In this document: one piece after another, positions 1 through 18,400 of the stretch
How positions within the stretch are numbered: position 1 is the first letter of the stretch
Layout: every line of letters begins with the position of its first letter
Source: Sarcophilus harrisii
Lineage: Eukaryota > Chordata > Mammalia > Dasyuromorphia > Dasyuridae
Direction: 5' to 3'
DNA: 64,000 nt
Assembly: GCF_902635505.1 (NCBI RefSeq)
Contig: NC_045429.1
Span: 133,048,804 to 133,112,803, forward strand
Translations under genes and position numbers: made by a program
The notes under the pieces: generated by a model
The model's input: only the letters and a program-made list of their open reading frames with translations
Told to the model about the DNA's origin: nothing
Databases searched by the model: none

Positions 1-1246
1 ATAAATCCCTTGCTTGAAATGTAAATTTTATCTCTTGACAGTATGTATTAGAAGACTACATAGTTACCACTCAGGATATTTTCTTATGTACTTTAATTTA
101 AAACTCGAAATTTTAGAAGATAGTCTACTTTAAAAGCAATCATAGCAGTGTAAGAATCATTATCTGAGCATGTAAATTTCTACTTAGGTTGGTAATTTAT
201 TCCTAGGGTACTTAAGACATTCCTAACTTCATAATTTTTAGGGATTTTAAGAATAATTGACAATTCAGTTCCATTATGCTTCTACTTTACTGCATGGAGC
301 CGAGTTTGGAGCAGGTTCTCAATATAGCTAATCTTTACACAAAGCACAGTCTAAATCAAGCATCTGTTTGTATGATGTTTTTCCTCCTACAGAGAGGTCT
401 CCATTTGTTACTTTTAGTGTTAAAAGTTCTTAAGCTCAGGCAGTTAAAAAAAAAATTCTTTAAAAAAAAAAATTAACTCCATTAGTATTTTTTCTCTCAA
501 TCTAGGTTCTACCCTCTATTTCAATTTTTCATAATTTTTTTCCTAAGTCACAAAAAGATACTAATAAGGCAAGTTTAAAAAACCTATTTACATAAATTCA
601 TTTAATTTTAATGGGTTAGACCAACCATACGGATTGGAGAATATTGCCTGGTCTCACAACAAAGCAGCATAAACCTAGTTGCCCCTAACTACCATAGGAC
701 CTGTAAGCTATGAGGGTGAAGCAAATTTTTATGTAAATTTCCCTTTTCCATGGTAGTCTACTAATCCTTTTTCAGTTGATAGCTCTCATACAGGTAAAAA
801 GAAGATGACATTTCTGATAACTTCTACCTCTCTACCATAATTAGATAAAATACAGTAAATTCCTTAAATGTTTTATAATAAGAGTAGACAAAACATTTAG
901 GTCAGATAAATAATTCAAAAACATATTACATTATATTCCCCTCTTTATTTTCAAAATTTTGTAAAAACAGGAATACATTTAAATTTCTATTGTAATACGC
1001 AAACAAAATTCAAATCATAGGGAACTCGAGTAATTTTTATTCATGTTGTCTATGGATTGAACAGAAACCAAACAATACAGGAAACATTTAGTCTCAGAAT
1101 ATGCATATGCAATAACCATTACATAAATGCCTAATTCTCTAGTAATCAGTCTCATAAAATGCTAGATGGAAAAATCTTGGTTTTTTTGTTTGTTGTTTAC
1201 AATTTCAGAGTTTCTGAGATAGGTCAAGTCCCATTTTCTAGTCTTT
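1..1246 (-). other. GTF2H5 3'UTR and 3' flank
   Basis: AT-rich sequence beyond the GTF2H5 stop. The closest minus-strand AATAAA is at 1036-1041, with another near 944-949, so polyadenylation may occur there, but a longer 3'UTR cannot be excluded. I see no other gene. Short open frames here have no family features and contain homopolymer runs. Confidence 0.5.
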
Positions 1247-7736
<6,490 letters not shown>

Positions 7737-8601
7737 TTTCTCCAAGTTAGAAGGGTCAAATGCTGTCAATGATGGCAACAAAAGGGATGAAGTGAACTAA
7801 AATTAAAAAAAAAATCAATAATCAATTTTAATATTTCGCCAAAAAAAGTGATATTAGAAAACACACAACATAAGGATAATGAAAGTGATGGTATTAACGC
7901 TTAAAACCCACAAAGACATTTTCAACCCTTCTGATTTAAAGATAAATCACACTTACAAAGAAAATATAGTTGTCATTAACTTTCCTTTAAAATTTAACTT
8001 ATCATCAAGAATAACTTTCTTCACTACACTGCACACACTAAATATCTGAAATACAAAATTTCAATACTACATTTCTAGTAAAGGCTGGGACATTTTACAT
8101 TTTTAAAAAACTTAACTTTTAGGGATACTCAGATGTTATTATTAATTTACTTTTTTTTTTTAAATACAATTTAGGGCTGCATCCAACCCAGTTACTGCGG
8201 GCACCTGGACACTACACAAATCCAGGGGATGAGAACATGGATGTTTTAGGTTCTGTGCTTGAGATAACCCAGGGCGCGAGGCAATCTATCACTTATGAAT
8301 CTACACGTGGGTAGAGATAAGTCATGATAAAAAGGGGGCGAGAAGAGGGTTCCTCACAGCACGAGGAAGCAAGACGGAAAGCGCTGAGCAAACCCTAAAG
8401 CCCAATACACCAACTCACAGAAAACCCAAGATCCTATGGCGGGGGCCAGGCCCTCCCTTGGCTCTGCCGCTCCTGAGGAAGGAAGCACGGCAAGGAGAGG
8501 AGAAGACAGTTCCTCCTCGGCCTAGCCTGCTCCTTTCACCTTCGGGGGCGCAGCTGCACCGCCCACCAACTACCCCGTCACCCCTAACCCTAGGGACGTA
8601 C

Positions 8602-8690
8602 CTCCGACCAGCCAGGTTCCGGCTGCAGCTCTTCCGAACTATCAGCAGACTGCGCCTGCGCCGCAGGCCCCTACGTCGGGTCGCGGAGGT
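8602..8690 (-). other. GTF2H5: Probable GTF2H5 non-coding exon 1
   Basis: On the minus strand a strong donor, GGAG|GTACGT, falls at 8602/8601 inside the CpG island, on the GTF2H5 side. The 3' boundary is inferred from this site and the 5' boundary is a guess. A transcript would decide it. Confidence 0.5.
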
Positions 8691-8819
8691 TACCCAGAAG
8701 GGGCGGAGTCATCTCGTGGGCGGAGCTAGAGGCGGGGTTACGTGCCCGCGCCGGTGGCGGAGGGCTTCCAGGCCCCTGGAGTAGATCAGGGGAGGGTCTT
8801 TCCCCTTCCCCTTCCCCTC

Positions 8820-8888
8820 TTCCCTCCCCCACCTCATTTCCAGATCTCGTTCGGTTCGGGGCGCGGAAGATCCGCGAGCCACTGCCAG
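8820..8888 (+). other. SERAC1: Probable SERAC1 non-coding exon 1
   Basis: The SERAC1 start codon lies in an exon with its own acceptor at 15319, so an upstream 5'UTR exon is required. Two donors sit together in the island: CCAG|GTAGGC after 8888 and GCAG|GTAACA after 8896. The transcription start near 8820-8850 is an estimate. Confidence 0.45.
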
Positions 8889-9319
8889 GTAGGCAGGTAA
8901 CAGGGAGGGGGGAAGGGCGAGGAGGGCGTCAGCTGTGGCTCTGTCGGGAGCCGAGGGCCCGGGGAGTCTCGGTTACGTAAAGTCGGGATGGAGCGGGGCA
9001 ATCGGAGCACGGCCGTTTGAGATGCTGGGGGGGCGGGAGGGAGTCCCCAACTGCCTCTCTGAGGCAGGTTCTGGGCTTCCCCGGCCTTGCCCTGCCAAGC
9101 CTTGCCCTTAACTGACCGAGAGTCCAGGAAGGGGGCGTGGCGTGTTCAGCTGTGCGCTGGCTCGTGTTTGGTGCGCGTGCGCGCCTCTGCCCGCTTTCTT
9201 TTGCCTCGGCTCCGCTCGCTCCAACCCAACTCCTGGAAAAAAGCTGTCTGCACTTGTGCCTTTTTTCCGTCTCCCTTTCACTTATTTCCATGCAATCTGA
9301 TTTCCTCGATCAAGCTTTA

Positions 9320-9665
9320 CTGCAACCCTTTCCCGTCTCTTTTTTTCCCCTGTCACTTATGTTTCTCTTCCCTTCTGTGTAGCTGTTTCTCTCCATTTTC
9401 TCCCCCGCTCCTGACTGTCTCAGTTTCTCTCTTTGTCTCTTGTCTCTCTCCCCTTTCTGTCTGTCTCCTGTTCTCGCCGTCTCTCTCCCTTGCTGTCTGT
9501 CCCTGTTATCTTTCTCCCATTCTTTTTCTCTTTTCTTTCTGTTTCTTGTTTGTCCCTTCTCTGCCTCTTTCTCTCCCTCCCACTTTCTCTTGTCTGTCTC
9601 TGTCTCTGTCTCTGTATCTCTCCCTCCTCTCCCCTCTCTCTGTGTCTCTCTGTCTCGTTCTCCAA
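9320..9665 (+). repeat. Polypyrimidine low-complexity tract (CT-rich)
   Basis: About 345 bp is almost only C and T on the plus strand, with TCTC, TGTCTC and CCCT units. It lies in SERAC1 intron 1 next to the CpG island. The apparent open frames here (Ser/Leu/Phe-rich one way, Arg/Glu/Lys-rich the other) come from the composition and are not genes. Confidence 0.9.
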
Positions 9666-9724
9666 AGTCACCAGTAATCTCTAATGCAAATACACCCAAC
9701 TCTGTGACGCTGAGCTACTCACTT

Positions 9725-10830
9725 AATCTGTCATTCATTAAGCATTAACTCCCTCCTAAGTTCCAGTCATTTGTGTTAAATAATGGCCATGCAAAGACAA
9801 ACTTTGAAACAGTCCCAGTCTTCAAGGAATATACATTTTAATGAGGAAGATATGTCCATATATAAGTATATGTATAATATACATATTATTATGTATACAT
9901 ATACATAACATACATATACATAATATACGTAACATACATAATATGTACCAGGTGAATAGAAATTAATTACTGGGGAAGGAAGTGTCTGCCACCCGGGAAG
10001 ATCAGGAAAGGCTTTATGATTAAGGTAGCATTTGAGTTCACTGGGAATTCCAAGAAGTGCAGGTAAGGAGGGAATTCATAGCAGGTAGAAAAGACCAAGT
10101 ATAGAGGATAAAGTGGTCCATGCATGCAAAGGGGGAAAGTGAAGATAGGATTACTTTACTTACCAGTGAGTAAGACCAGTATGGCTGGATCACAGTACGT
10201 GCAGGAGAGCAATGTAGAAGATTGGAAAGGAGAATTGTGAAGAGATGAATGCCAAATAGAGGTGTTAAATATGATCCTTGAAATAATAGGGGATCACTGA
10301 AAATTACTTTGCAAGAGGATGTAGCTTACATGTCTTTCCTTTAGGAAATCATTTTGATGCCTGTACAGAGGAGAGCCTGCATTACAGAGAGGCTCGAAAT
10401 GGGGATAGCAAATTAAGTGAGAGGGTGATGATAGGATTCTAAAACGTGACAGCACTGAAGAAGCTGTGTGAGTGGAGAGGAGGGAAGTATAGGAACAATG
10501 TGGAGAGAAGGTAATACTGAGGTCTTGAAACTTGGGTGACTAGAAGGCAAGGAATACTTTCAACAATAATAGTTTTGAGGGAGAAAGAATGAATTTTGTT
10601 TTGGGTATATTGAATTTGAGATGCTGATTGGACATTCATTTTGAAGTGCCCTGTAAGGCAGTTTTGAGTATAGTTTTGGAAATTAGGAGGAGACTAACTA
10701 AAGTCTCTGAAGGAGTCACCTGCATAGAGATGGTAATGGAGTTCATGGGAGCTAGTAAGGCATTTTAATGAGAGAGTTTGAAGAGAAAAGAGGATTCTAC
10801 ACTGAGCTTGATAAGTCAGAAAAGGAAGCT
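9725..10830 (-). repeat. L2 LINE fragment with internal AT microsatellite
   Basis: Antisense L2 signposts in order: 'cattcattaagcatta' and 'cagtcccagtcttcaagga' (3' end), 'gaaggctttatga', 'cctgtacagaggagagcct', 'ttttgggtatattgaatttg', 'tgcatagagatggtaatgg'. An AT/TATACA-rich microsatellite at about 9855-9950 has expanded inside it. It is old and diverged. Confidence 0.65.
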
Positions 10831-11476
10831 GAGAGGGACGATTAAAAACTGAAAAAGACCAAAACTTCTAAGAATTGAAAAATCACTTTTATCCTAAATA
10901 AGTTATTGACCTTTTTGTTATTGTTTTTTTTTTTTTTAAAAGCCCAAAGAACACAGTTTTCATCTAATTCCAAGGAATTAGATTTTATGTCTATGATTTT
11001 TATTTGCCAGTAGCTTTTAGGATCATGGGGCAGCATTTATGGATTACAATTTAGGGTAGAGTACTGTACTAAATGATCTGGAGGGCTGGAGATAAAAACA
11101 GTACAGTAAATAATACATACCTTTCAGGACAAATTCCCCCTTATCTAAGGGAATTTGATGACTCTTGTCTATAGCCTTCTATTCTTTAACTACAGATAAT
11201 TATAGAATTGTAGTCAGCAGTGGAGCTATGCAATATTTTAGGATAAGTTTTGTTTGTGGGACATGTGAAAACTTAGGGATAATCATTAAAAATGAACACA
11301 TACATATTCAGTATATAATACAATGATTCATAAAGTTATATTTATACTTATTTTCTAATATTTGTGAAACACAAAGTAATTTTTACCAAAATAATTTAAC
11401 AAGAAGTAGGTGACCTATGGTTATTATGTTTTTTTACTTTAATTGTAGTGTTTCTGATTCCACAAAAATTATTGAT
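10831..11476. other. SERAC1 intron 1, unassigned AT-rich sequence
   Basis: No gene or confident repeat is visible. There is a T run near 10924-10938. Confidence 0.4.
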
Positions 11477-11492
11477 GGTGGGGAATCTTTCT

Positions 11493-12662
11493 TTTTTTTT
11501 TTTTTTTAATTTAATAGCCTTTTATTTACAGGATATATATATATGGGTAACTTTACAGCATTAACAATTGCCAAACCTCTTGTTCCAATTTTTCACCTCT
11601 TACCCCCACCCCTCCCTAAATGGCAGGATGACCAGTAGATGTTAAATATATTAAAATATAACTTAGATACACAATAAGTATACATGACCAAAACATTATT
11701 TTGCTGTACAAAAAGAATCAGACTCTGAATTATTGTACAATTAGCTTGTGAAGGAAATCAAAGATGCAGGTGTGCATAAATATAGGTATTGGGAATTCAA
11801 TGTAATGGTTTTAGTCATCTCCCAGAGTTCTTTTCTGGGTATAGCTAGTTCAGTTCATTACTGCTCCATTAGAAATGATTTGGTTGATCTCGTTGCTGAG
11901 GATGGCCTGATCCATCAGAACTGGTCATCATCTAGTATTGTTGTTGAAGTATATAATGATCTCCTGGTCCTGCTCATTTCACTCAGCATCAGTTCGTGTA
12001 AGTCTCTCCAGGCCTTTCTGAAATCATCCTGTTGGTCATTTCTTACAGAACAGTAATATTCCATAATATTCATATACCACAATTTATTCAGCCATTCTCC
12101 AACTGATGGACATCCATTCAGTTTCCAGTTTCTAGCCACTACAAAAGGGCTGCCACAAACATTCGTGCACATACAGGTCCCTTTCCTTCTTTATAATCTC
12201 TTTGGGATATAATCCCAGTAGTAACACTGCTGGATCAAAGGGTATGCACAGTTTGATAACTTTTTGAGCATAGTTCCAAACTACTCTCCAAAATGGTTGG
12301 ATTGTTCACAACTCCACCAACAATGAATCAATGTCCCAGTTTTCCCACATCCCTCCAACAATCATCATTATTTTTCCTGTCATCTTAGCCAATCTGACAG
12401 GTGTGTAGTGTATCTTAGAGTTGTCTTAATTTGCATTTCTCTGATTAATAATGACTTGGAGCATCTTTTCATATGACTAGAAATAGTTTCAATTTCTTCA
12501 TCTGAGAATTGTCTGTTCATATCCTTTGAACATTTTTCAATTAGAGAATGGCTTGATTTTTTATAAATTAGAGTTAATTCTCTATATATTTTGGAAATGA
12601 GGCCTTTATCAGAACCTTTGACTGTAAAAATATTTTCCCAGTTTATTGCTTCCCTTCTAATC
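11493..12662 (-). repeat. Young 5'-truncated L1, 1.17 kb, antisense
   Basis: Minus-strand L1 from poly-T (A tail) at 11493 through the 3'UTR and C-terminal ORF2 (reading [20 protein letters not shown], then [15 protein letters not shown]) into the upstream ORF2 that encodes HCWW-like and GCGKTGTL-type residues. It is flanked by the 16-bp duplication GGTGGGGAATCTTTCT at 11477-11492 and 12663-12678. It is the longest of the young L1 copies here. Confidence 0.93.
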
Positions 12663-12689
12663 GGTGGGGAATCTTTCTACCTCTCTCTT

Positions 12690-15060
12690 ACTTAACTCAT
12701 TAATCCTACTCTCCACTTTGTCTCTCCCAAATTCATCCCTTCTAAAATTTTATTTTTGCTATCCTTCCTCTCTTTCTTTTCTGTTAGTCGTTTCCTCTTC
12801 TTTTAAGACCATTAAGACATAATAGACATTTTGTCTAATTAGATTCCCTCTATGAACCCTGATGATATAAAAGGTTTAGAGGAAACACATTATCTCCCAA
12901 TATTAGAATGTAAATAGTTTGTCTCTGGTTTATTATCATTTGCTCATGTTTTTTTTTTTTTTTTTTTTTATGTTTCTTTTAACTCCTACTTAAAAGTTTC
13001 TAATTAATTTTGATTTTTTTTATCAGGAATGCTAGGAAGTCCTTAATTTTATTAAAGATCCATTCATTGTTCCCTCTCTAGGAGTCCACTCAGTTTTAAT
13101 TAGGCAAGTTATTCTTGGTAGTAACCCTATGTCCTTTGTCTTCTAGAATGTGATATTTTAAGCTTTCTGCTCTTGTTTGTTGTTTGTTTCTAAACAGTAT
13201 ACAATCCTAATTGTGGTTTTTAGTATTCGAATTCTTCCTTTGTGACTGTTGGCAGTATTTTTTCCTTTGATCTGGACAGTTTGAATGTTTCTGGGAGTTT
13301 TAATTTTGGTCCTTTTTTCAGGAGGCAAGTTGTTGATTCTATTTGTAGTTGTCCTCTGGTTTTAAGATATTGATGCAGTTTAATGATTTCTTGAATAATG
13401 ATATCTCAACTCTTGTTTCGATCATGGCATTCTGGTACTCCAGTGTTTCTTAAATTTTTTTTTTCTTTAATCTGTTTTCCAGGTCAGTTATTTTTACCAA
13501 GAGATACTTTATATTTTTTTTAACTTTTTTTTTACTTTGTTTTAACATTTCAAATCTATTGTCTCATAGCTTTTATTTGTTCTATTCTGATTTTCAGGGA
13601 GTTTGTTGTTTGGACAAGGTTTTGTATCTCCTGTGCCAAGATATTAATTTCCTTTTCAAAAATTTCTTTTTCCATAGTTCTAAGTTCTTTTTCAGTTTTT
13701 TTCCTTGTACTTTCACTTCATTTACAAAAACATTTTAAACTAAAAAAAAAAAAAAAACAACCTTTCATCAGTTTTGGGAATTATATTTGAATTTGTGCCC
13801 AGATTGTACTTATCTTTGAGTTTTGTAGATTTTTTGGTTCTTTATCTATTTTTTGAATTTGTATCTTGACCACCTCTATCACCACAATAACATTTTATGG
13901 CAAGATTCTTTTTTTTGCTCATTCTTTCAGTCTACTTTCTGACTTTTGGACTTAATATTAGGACCAGGCCCTATATACTTCTAGAGGGAAGGTCTGAGCT
14001 GGTCCTAAGGCTGTTTACTTGGGATAGTGAGCATTTTCTTATTCTACGATCTTGGGACAACAAAGTTTGAGAACCTTCAATTTTCAGTGCTCTTTGAGTA
14101 GTTAGATCTACCAGTAAAGTCTGATTATTCCCCCTTTTCCTCCTCTCTCCCTCCCCTCTCTCACCCCCCCCCCCCAAGTTCTACAAGTTCCTAACCTGGG
14201 TTTGGGTTGGTTGCCAGATAGTATAGTGAATAGACTGCTGGCCCTAGAACCAGGAAGATCTGAATTCAAATTTGACCTCTAATATTTGCTGTATGACTGG
14301 TCAAATCACTTAATCTCTGCCACAACTTCATCTGTTAAATGGGAATAGTAATAGTAAAAAACCCCTACCCCATATGAGGATCAAATGAAATATGTGTAAA
14401 GTGCTTAGCAGTATACAGTAGGGATTGTATAATTGCTTTTTCCTTTACCCTTTGGGTCTGAGCAATTGTAGACTGCTGGTGGGCTTAGCCACTCTCAGCC
14501 AGCTTGGACCTCTGCAGCTTCAGAATTATACAACTGTAGGCTCCCTATTCCTGAACTGGTTATTTTTGTAACATGACTGCAGTTTGGACTAGAAGCTATA
14601 ACTGACATCCTGTTCTGTTCTTCTTTACTGAGCTACACTGCTGTTAATTATTTCTGAACTTGTTACTTAGGATCTGGGGCTATACCTTACCCTCAGAATG
14701 CTATCTTGGGCACATTCTGCCCTGGAACTGAGTAATAAGTGTCAGAGCTTCCAAATGACATCTTTCTGTTTGGATGGATCTGGGACTTGTTCTTGTCCTG
14801 GAGCATAGCTTCTCCCTTGTGCTAGAGTGCTCCATGCAGCATGCATCTCTTATCTTTCTTTTTATTCCAGTTTGGGGTGGAAAGATAACTTACTGTGATT
14901 TTTTCTTAGATTTCTTCATCAAGTTTTGGTCTGATGCATTTTAAAAAATTTGTTTGGACGAGTTTTGTGGAGGAGCTGGCTATAACTGCTTCCTGCTACT
15001 CTACAAGCTGGACTCTGCCTCCTTTCTTCGCTTGGCATCTTACAAGTGGATGCAACTTGA
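12690..15060 (-). repeat. Probable 5' half of an older L1 (5'UTR plus ORF1-like region)
   Basis: Antisense translation near 13560-13700 gives a Lys/Glu-rich coiled-coil stretch (EKEIFEKEINILAQEIQNLV), and near 13470-13500 a KITDLENRLKKK-like motif as in L1 ORF1. The right end (14950-15040, 'ggagctggctataactgctt') looks like a LINE 5'UTR. It is interrupted by a CORE-SINE at 14210-14445. The family is inferred, and the span may join more than one fragment. Confidence 0.45.
14210..14445 (+). repeat. CORE-SINE (THER/MON type)
   Basis: A tRNA-like head ('gatagtatagtgaatagac', 'gaattcaaatttgacctc') is followed by a MIR-like tail ('atgaggatcaaatgaaatat', 'gtaaagtgcttagcagtata'). It lies inside the L1-like block. 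Confidence 0.75.
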
Positions 15061-15319
15061 AGAAGTCCGTGCTAGAAAATAAACTATTCTGTGAAGTCTG
15101 TTTTAATTAAATATGGAATTTTTTTCCCTAGAGAAATAAATGCTTAAGGAAAAGCAAACTTGTTTTATTAAGGTGGTGGTGGGGTTTTTCCTAGTGCAGA
15201 AAAATTATACTCTTTCAATTCAAAAAGGGCTTCTCTTGCCATGGTATGGTGCATTCTAGTTTTAGGAGAAATGGTAACAAAGTATAAATTAAATAACCTG
15301 TACCATTTACTCTGCACAG

Positions 15320-15411
15320 AATGTCCCTGGCAACTTGTTGTGTAATTTTTTGCCGAAGGATAGGCACTGCAACAAACCCTCAAAAAAGTGATCTGTCCTG
15401 GAAAGATATCC
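15320..15411 (+). CDS. SERAC1: SERAC1 exon 2 with start codon (residues 1-30)
   Basis: The acceptor CTCTGCACAG ends at 15319, and ATG follows at 15321 with A at -3. It reads [20 protein letters not shown] and ends SWKDI plus C, then donor GTGAGT. The Cys/Arg-rich N-terminus matches the family as recalled. No alternative in-frame ATG upstream would fit. Confidence 0.95.
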
Positions 15412-18400
15412 GTGAGTACAGTTATGAGAATGTAGTTATCTAGTTACTGCCAGTCCCCAATTTATAAATGTTTGCTTTGTAAGCCAGTGATTTAGAGATT
15501 GGAATATAGTTCAATTTCACATAAAGTAATACTGTGCAAAGTGATATTCTCACAACAGCATTTAACTTTAATAATCTAAATAATGCTATGCATCTTAACC
15601 TCAATTTCTAATATTCTATTTATGGGAAAAATTATTTTGTATTTAAGTTTGGATGTTCTTCTCAGTGTAGCCTTGACAGATAAAATGTTTCATGTGTCAG
15701 AAGATTGGAGAAAAAAGAGGAGGGTCCCAGGTTTTGTAACCTACCACTAATTGTCTTCTCCCAGCCTGTCCATTAGTCCAAAGCTGTTTGGACATTTGCT
15801 AAGCTGTGTTCCTTCCCCTTTTGCTGAGAATCTTATTGAAGAGGTTCCTTATATTGGTTAGGAGATTGGCATAGATGACTTATGAAGTTCTAATACTAAG
15901 ATTTTATAATTCTTATTTGAGTATGAATATAAGAGTATTTAGTGGAATGATGGGAAAGGGAAGATGAGGAATTGCTGGTTGGGTAAAAATAGAATCTATA
16001 GAAATATTAGGCATATGTATTTATTCTGTAGAGCTATAAATTAGACTGGGCTAAAGATTAGGAACCTGTGTACTGATGATGTCAGTTTGTCCTACTAAAG
16101 GAAGATGACTGATATCCTTACCTATCTATATCTAGTTTTGATAGAAAATCATACTTCTGTTAGTGTTCAGTCAAGTCTTTGTAAGTGTTAATTATCTTTT
16201 CTTCTTCTTAAAGGAAATATTATAAAATTTACTGGGCCACTTATTCTAGGGTAAGTACCTATAATACTTAATTTTGCTTGTACTGGAATTTTAAATCATT
16301 GTTTTCTATAGAAGCAATTCATAGAAATAATGAGCTTTAATGTATAACTTTTTAGTTTTATATATACATATATATATATACAAGCTAAATGATCTTTTTG
16401 TTTGTTTTTTTGCTGAGGCAATTGGGATTAAGTGACTTGTCCAGGGTCACACAACTAGGAAGTGTTAAGTGTCTGAAGCCAGATATGAACTCAGGTCCTC
16501 CTGACTTCAGGGCTAGTGCTTTACCTATTGAGCCAGGGAGCCTATTCTGCTTGGGCTTTCAAGAGATTCCTGGAACAATTGTAAATCATTATAAATAGCA
16601 GATATACATTTAGTTCTTAGATGTTATCTTAATGTTAAAATGGATTTAAATGCCATCCCCAAAATTATATCTTTTTTTATGCTGACATACCAAGTTTACA
16701 TCAGGTTTTTTTGTTTTTTTGTTGTCTTTTTAAGAAGTTCTTTATTTATTACCTATGAAGTTTTGGCCTTGAAGAAGTCTGTGACGCTAGATACTCAAGT
16801 AGTTGAAAAGGAAAAATTGAAGTCATATATATATTTAGATGCCGTTTCTTTTGATAAAAGAGAAAATCAAGGTAAGTTTATGGGAAAAGTGTGTTTATAT
16901 TTAAAGTACTTTTAAATCAGAATTGTAATAGCCTTTCTCTAACATGTAAGATAGCTATTGAGTTCAATTTAGAAACTATTTGAAGAATGATTTTGTTAAT
17001 AAATTCATTAGGATGATTGATCAGGATTATCTAACCTTTGTTTTCAAGACCTGTGCTAAAAGAGCTGCTCATCATGGTGGTTCTATGTTGCTTAGAACCA
17101 AGCAAAAACTCTACTTCTAATCTGGAAAAGGTGCAAATTCTACATATATTAATTTTAGCCAGAAAGGATAGCTTATGTTAGGATGGTGCTTCAGACTGAG
17201 AAATAATTATATTTTGTTTTGTTTTGTTTTTTTCATCCTGGTGTGGAGGTCTAGGAAAAGTTCTCTGCTCATACGGTGAGGTTAGACTAGGGAAATGGAA
17301 TGTCCTTCGCAGATGGGCTTTAAGTCTACCAGATTTAAACGAAAGTTCAAAATATATTTCCAAAATATATTTTTTTGGTGTAAGGAATCCTTTAGTAGAA
17401 AACTGCTCTTACCAGGGGCATGGAGAACTTAAGTGATTTGCCCAGCATCAAACAGCCCTTATATCTCTAAAAGTGCAGTAGGCCCAGTACTTCTTGATTT
17501 AGGTTGCTATTTTATTCACTATATTTTCTAATGTGGTAGAGCCATCTCAAGTAGTCTGGAGAGAGCTGATTGTAAAATTTTCATTGTGAACCTTTGCACA
17601 TGCCACAGATGAGGGCTTGATTTATTGTCTTGTTGATTGCCTAGACTTTAAGAAGTGATGGAGTAAATTTAATATTGTAGATGAATCTTGTTTAAAAATT
17701 TTATGTTTTAAATCTATGAAATGAAACAAGCATTTTCATAACATAGTAGAATAAAAGAGAGATTGCATGTGAAACTGCAAATCTAATAAAATAAAGTCAC
17801 ACAGAATCATCAGAATTTCTATATATTATTGACAAAGCCTAGCAGCAAGAGATAGAAAGAGAAATTTCGTTTAAAATAATTGTAGACAAAATAAAATATT
17901 TGGGTATCTTAGCAATATTTGATAAGACAAACCTGGGAACTATATGAACACAATTACAAAACATTTCTCATACAAATAAAGACTGATCTAAACAATTGGA
18001 AAAATATTAATTGCTCATGGGTAGGCTGAGCGAATATTATAAAAATGACAACTCTACTTAAATGATCTACTTATTCAGTGCCATACCAATAAAACTATCA
18101 AAAAATTATTTTATAGAGTTAGAAAAAATATTAACAAAATTCATCTGGAAGAATAAAAGTGCAAGAATATTAAGAGAATTAAGAGAATATTAAGGAAAAA
18201 AATATGAAGGACAGTGGTCTAGCAGTACCAGACCTAAAACTATTATAAAGCAGCAATCACCAAAACCTTTTCATACTGGCTAAGAAATAGAGTGGTAGGT
18301 AATAGGAATAGGTTAGATACACATGATCAGTGACTATAGTTCTAATATTTAATAAGCCCCAAAATTCTAGCTTCTGGGATAAGAACTGATGGAAAGTAAT

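Larger units (their letters stand above)
8450..9250. promoter_or_regulatory. CpG-island bidirectional promoter of GTF2H5 and SERAC1
   Basis: This is the only GC- and CpG-rich block in the window. It holds several GC boxes ('aaggggcggagtc' near 8698, 'gtgggcggagc' near 8717, 'gaggcgggg' near 8730) and NRF1-like alternating CG sequence ('ctgcgcctgcgccgc' near 8650; 'gtgcgcgtgcgcgcc' near 9170). No TATA box is obvious. The two genes diverge from it, so it should drive both. Long open frames here are a by-product of GC richness. Confidence 0.85.

Noticed and set aside
8458-8784. 108-residue open frame in the CpG island
   Set aside because: Pro/Arg-rich translation of GC-rich promoter sequence, with no family feature; it overlaps promoter motifs and putative first exons.
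9087-9748. Long overlapping open frames on both strands
   Set aside because: They arise from the polypyrimidine tract, which lacks stop codons; the translations are low complexity (Ser/Leu/Phe or Arg/Glu/Lys).
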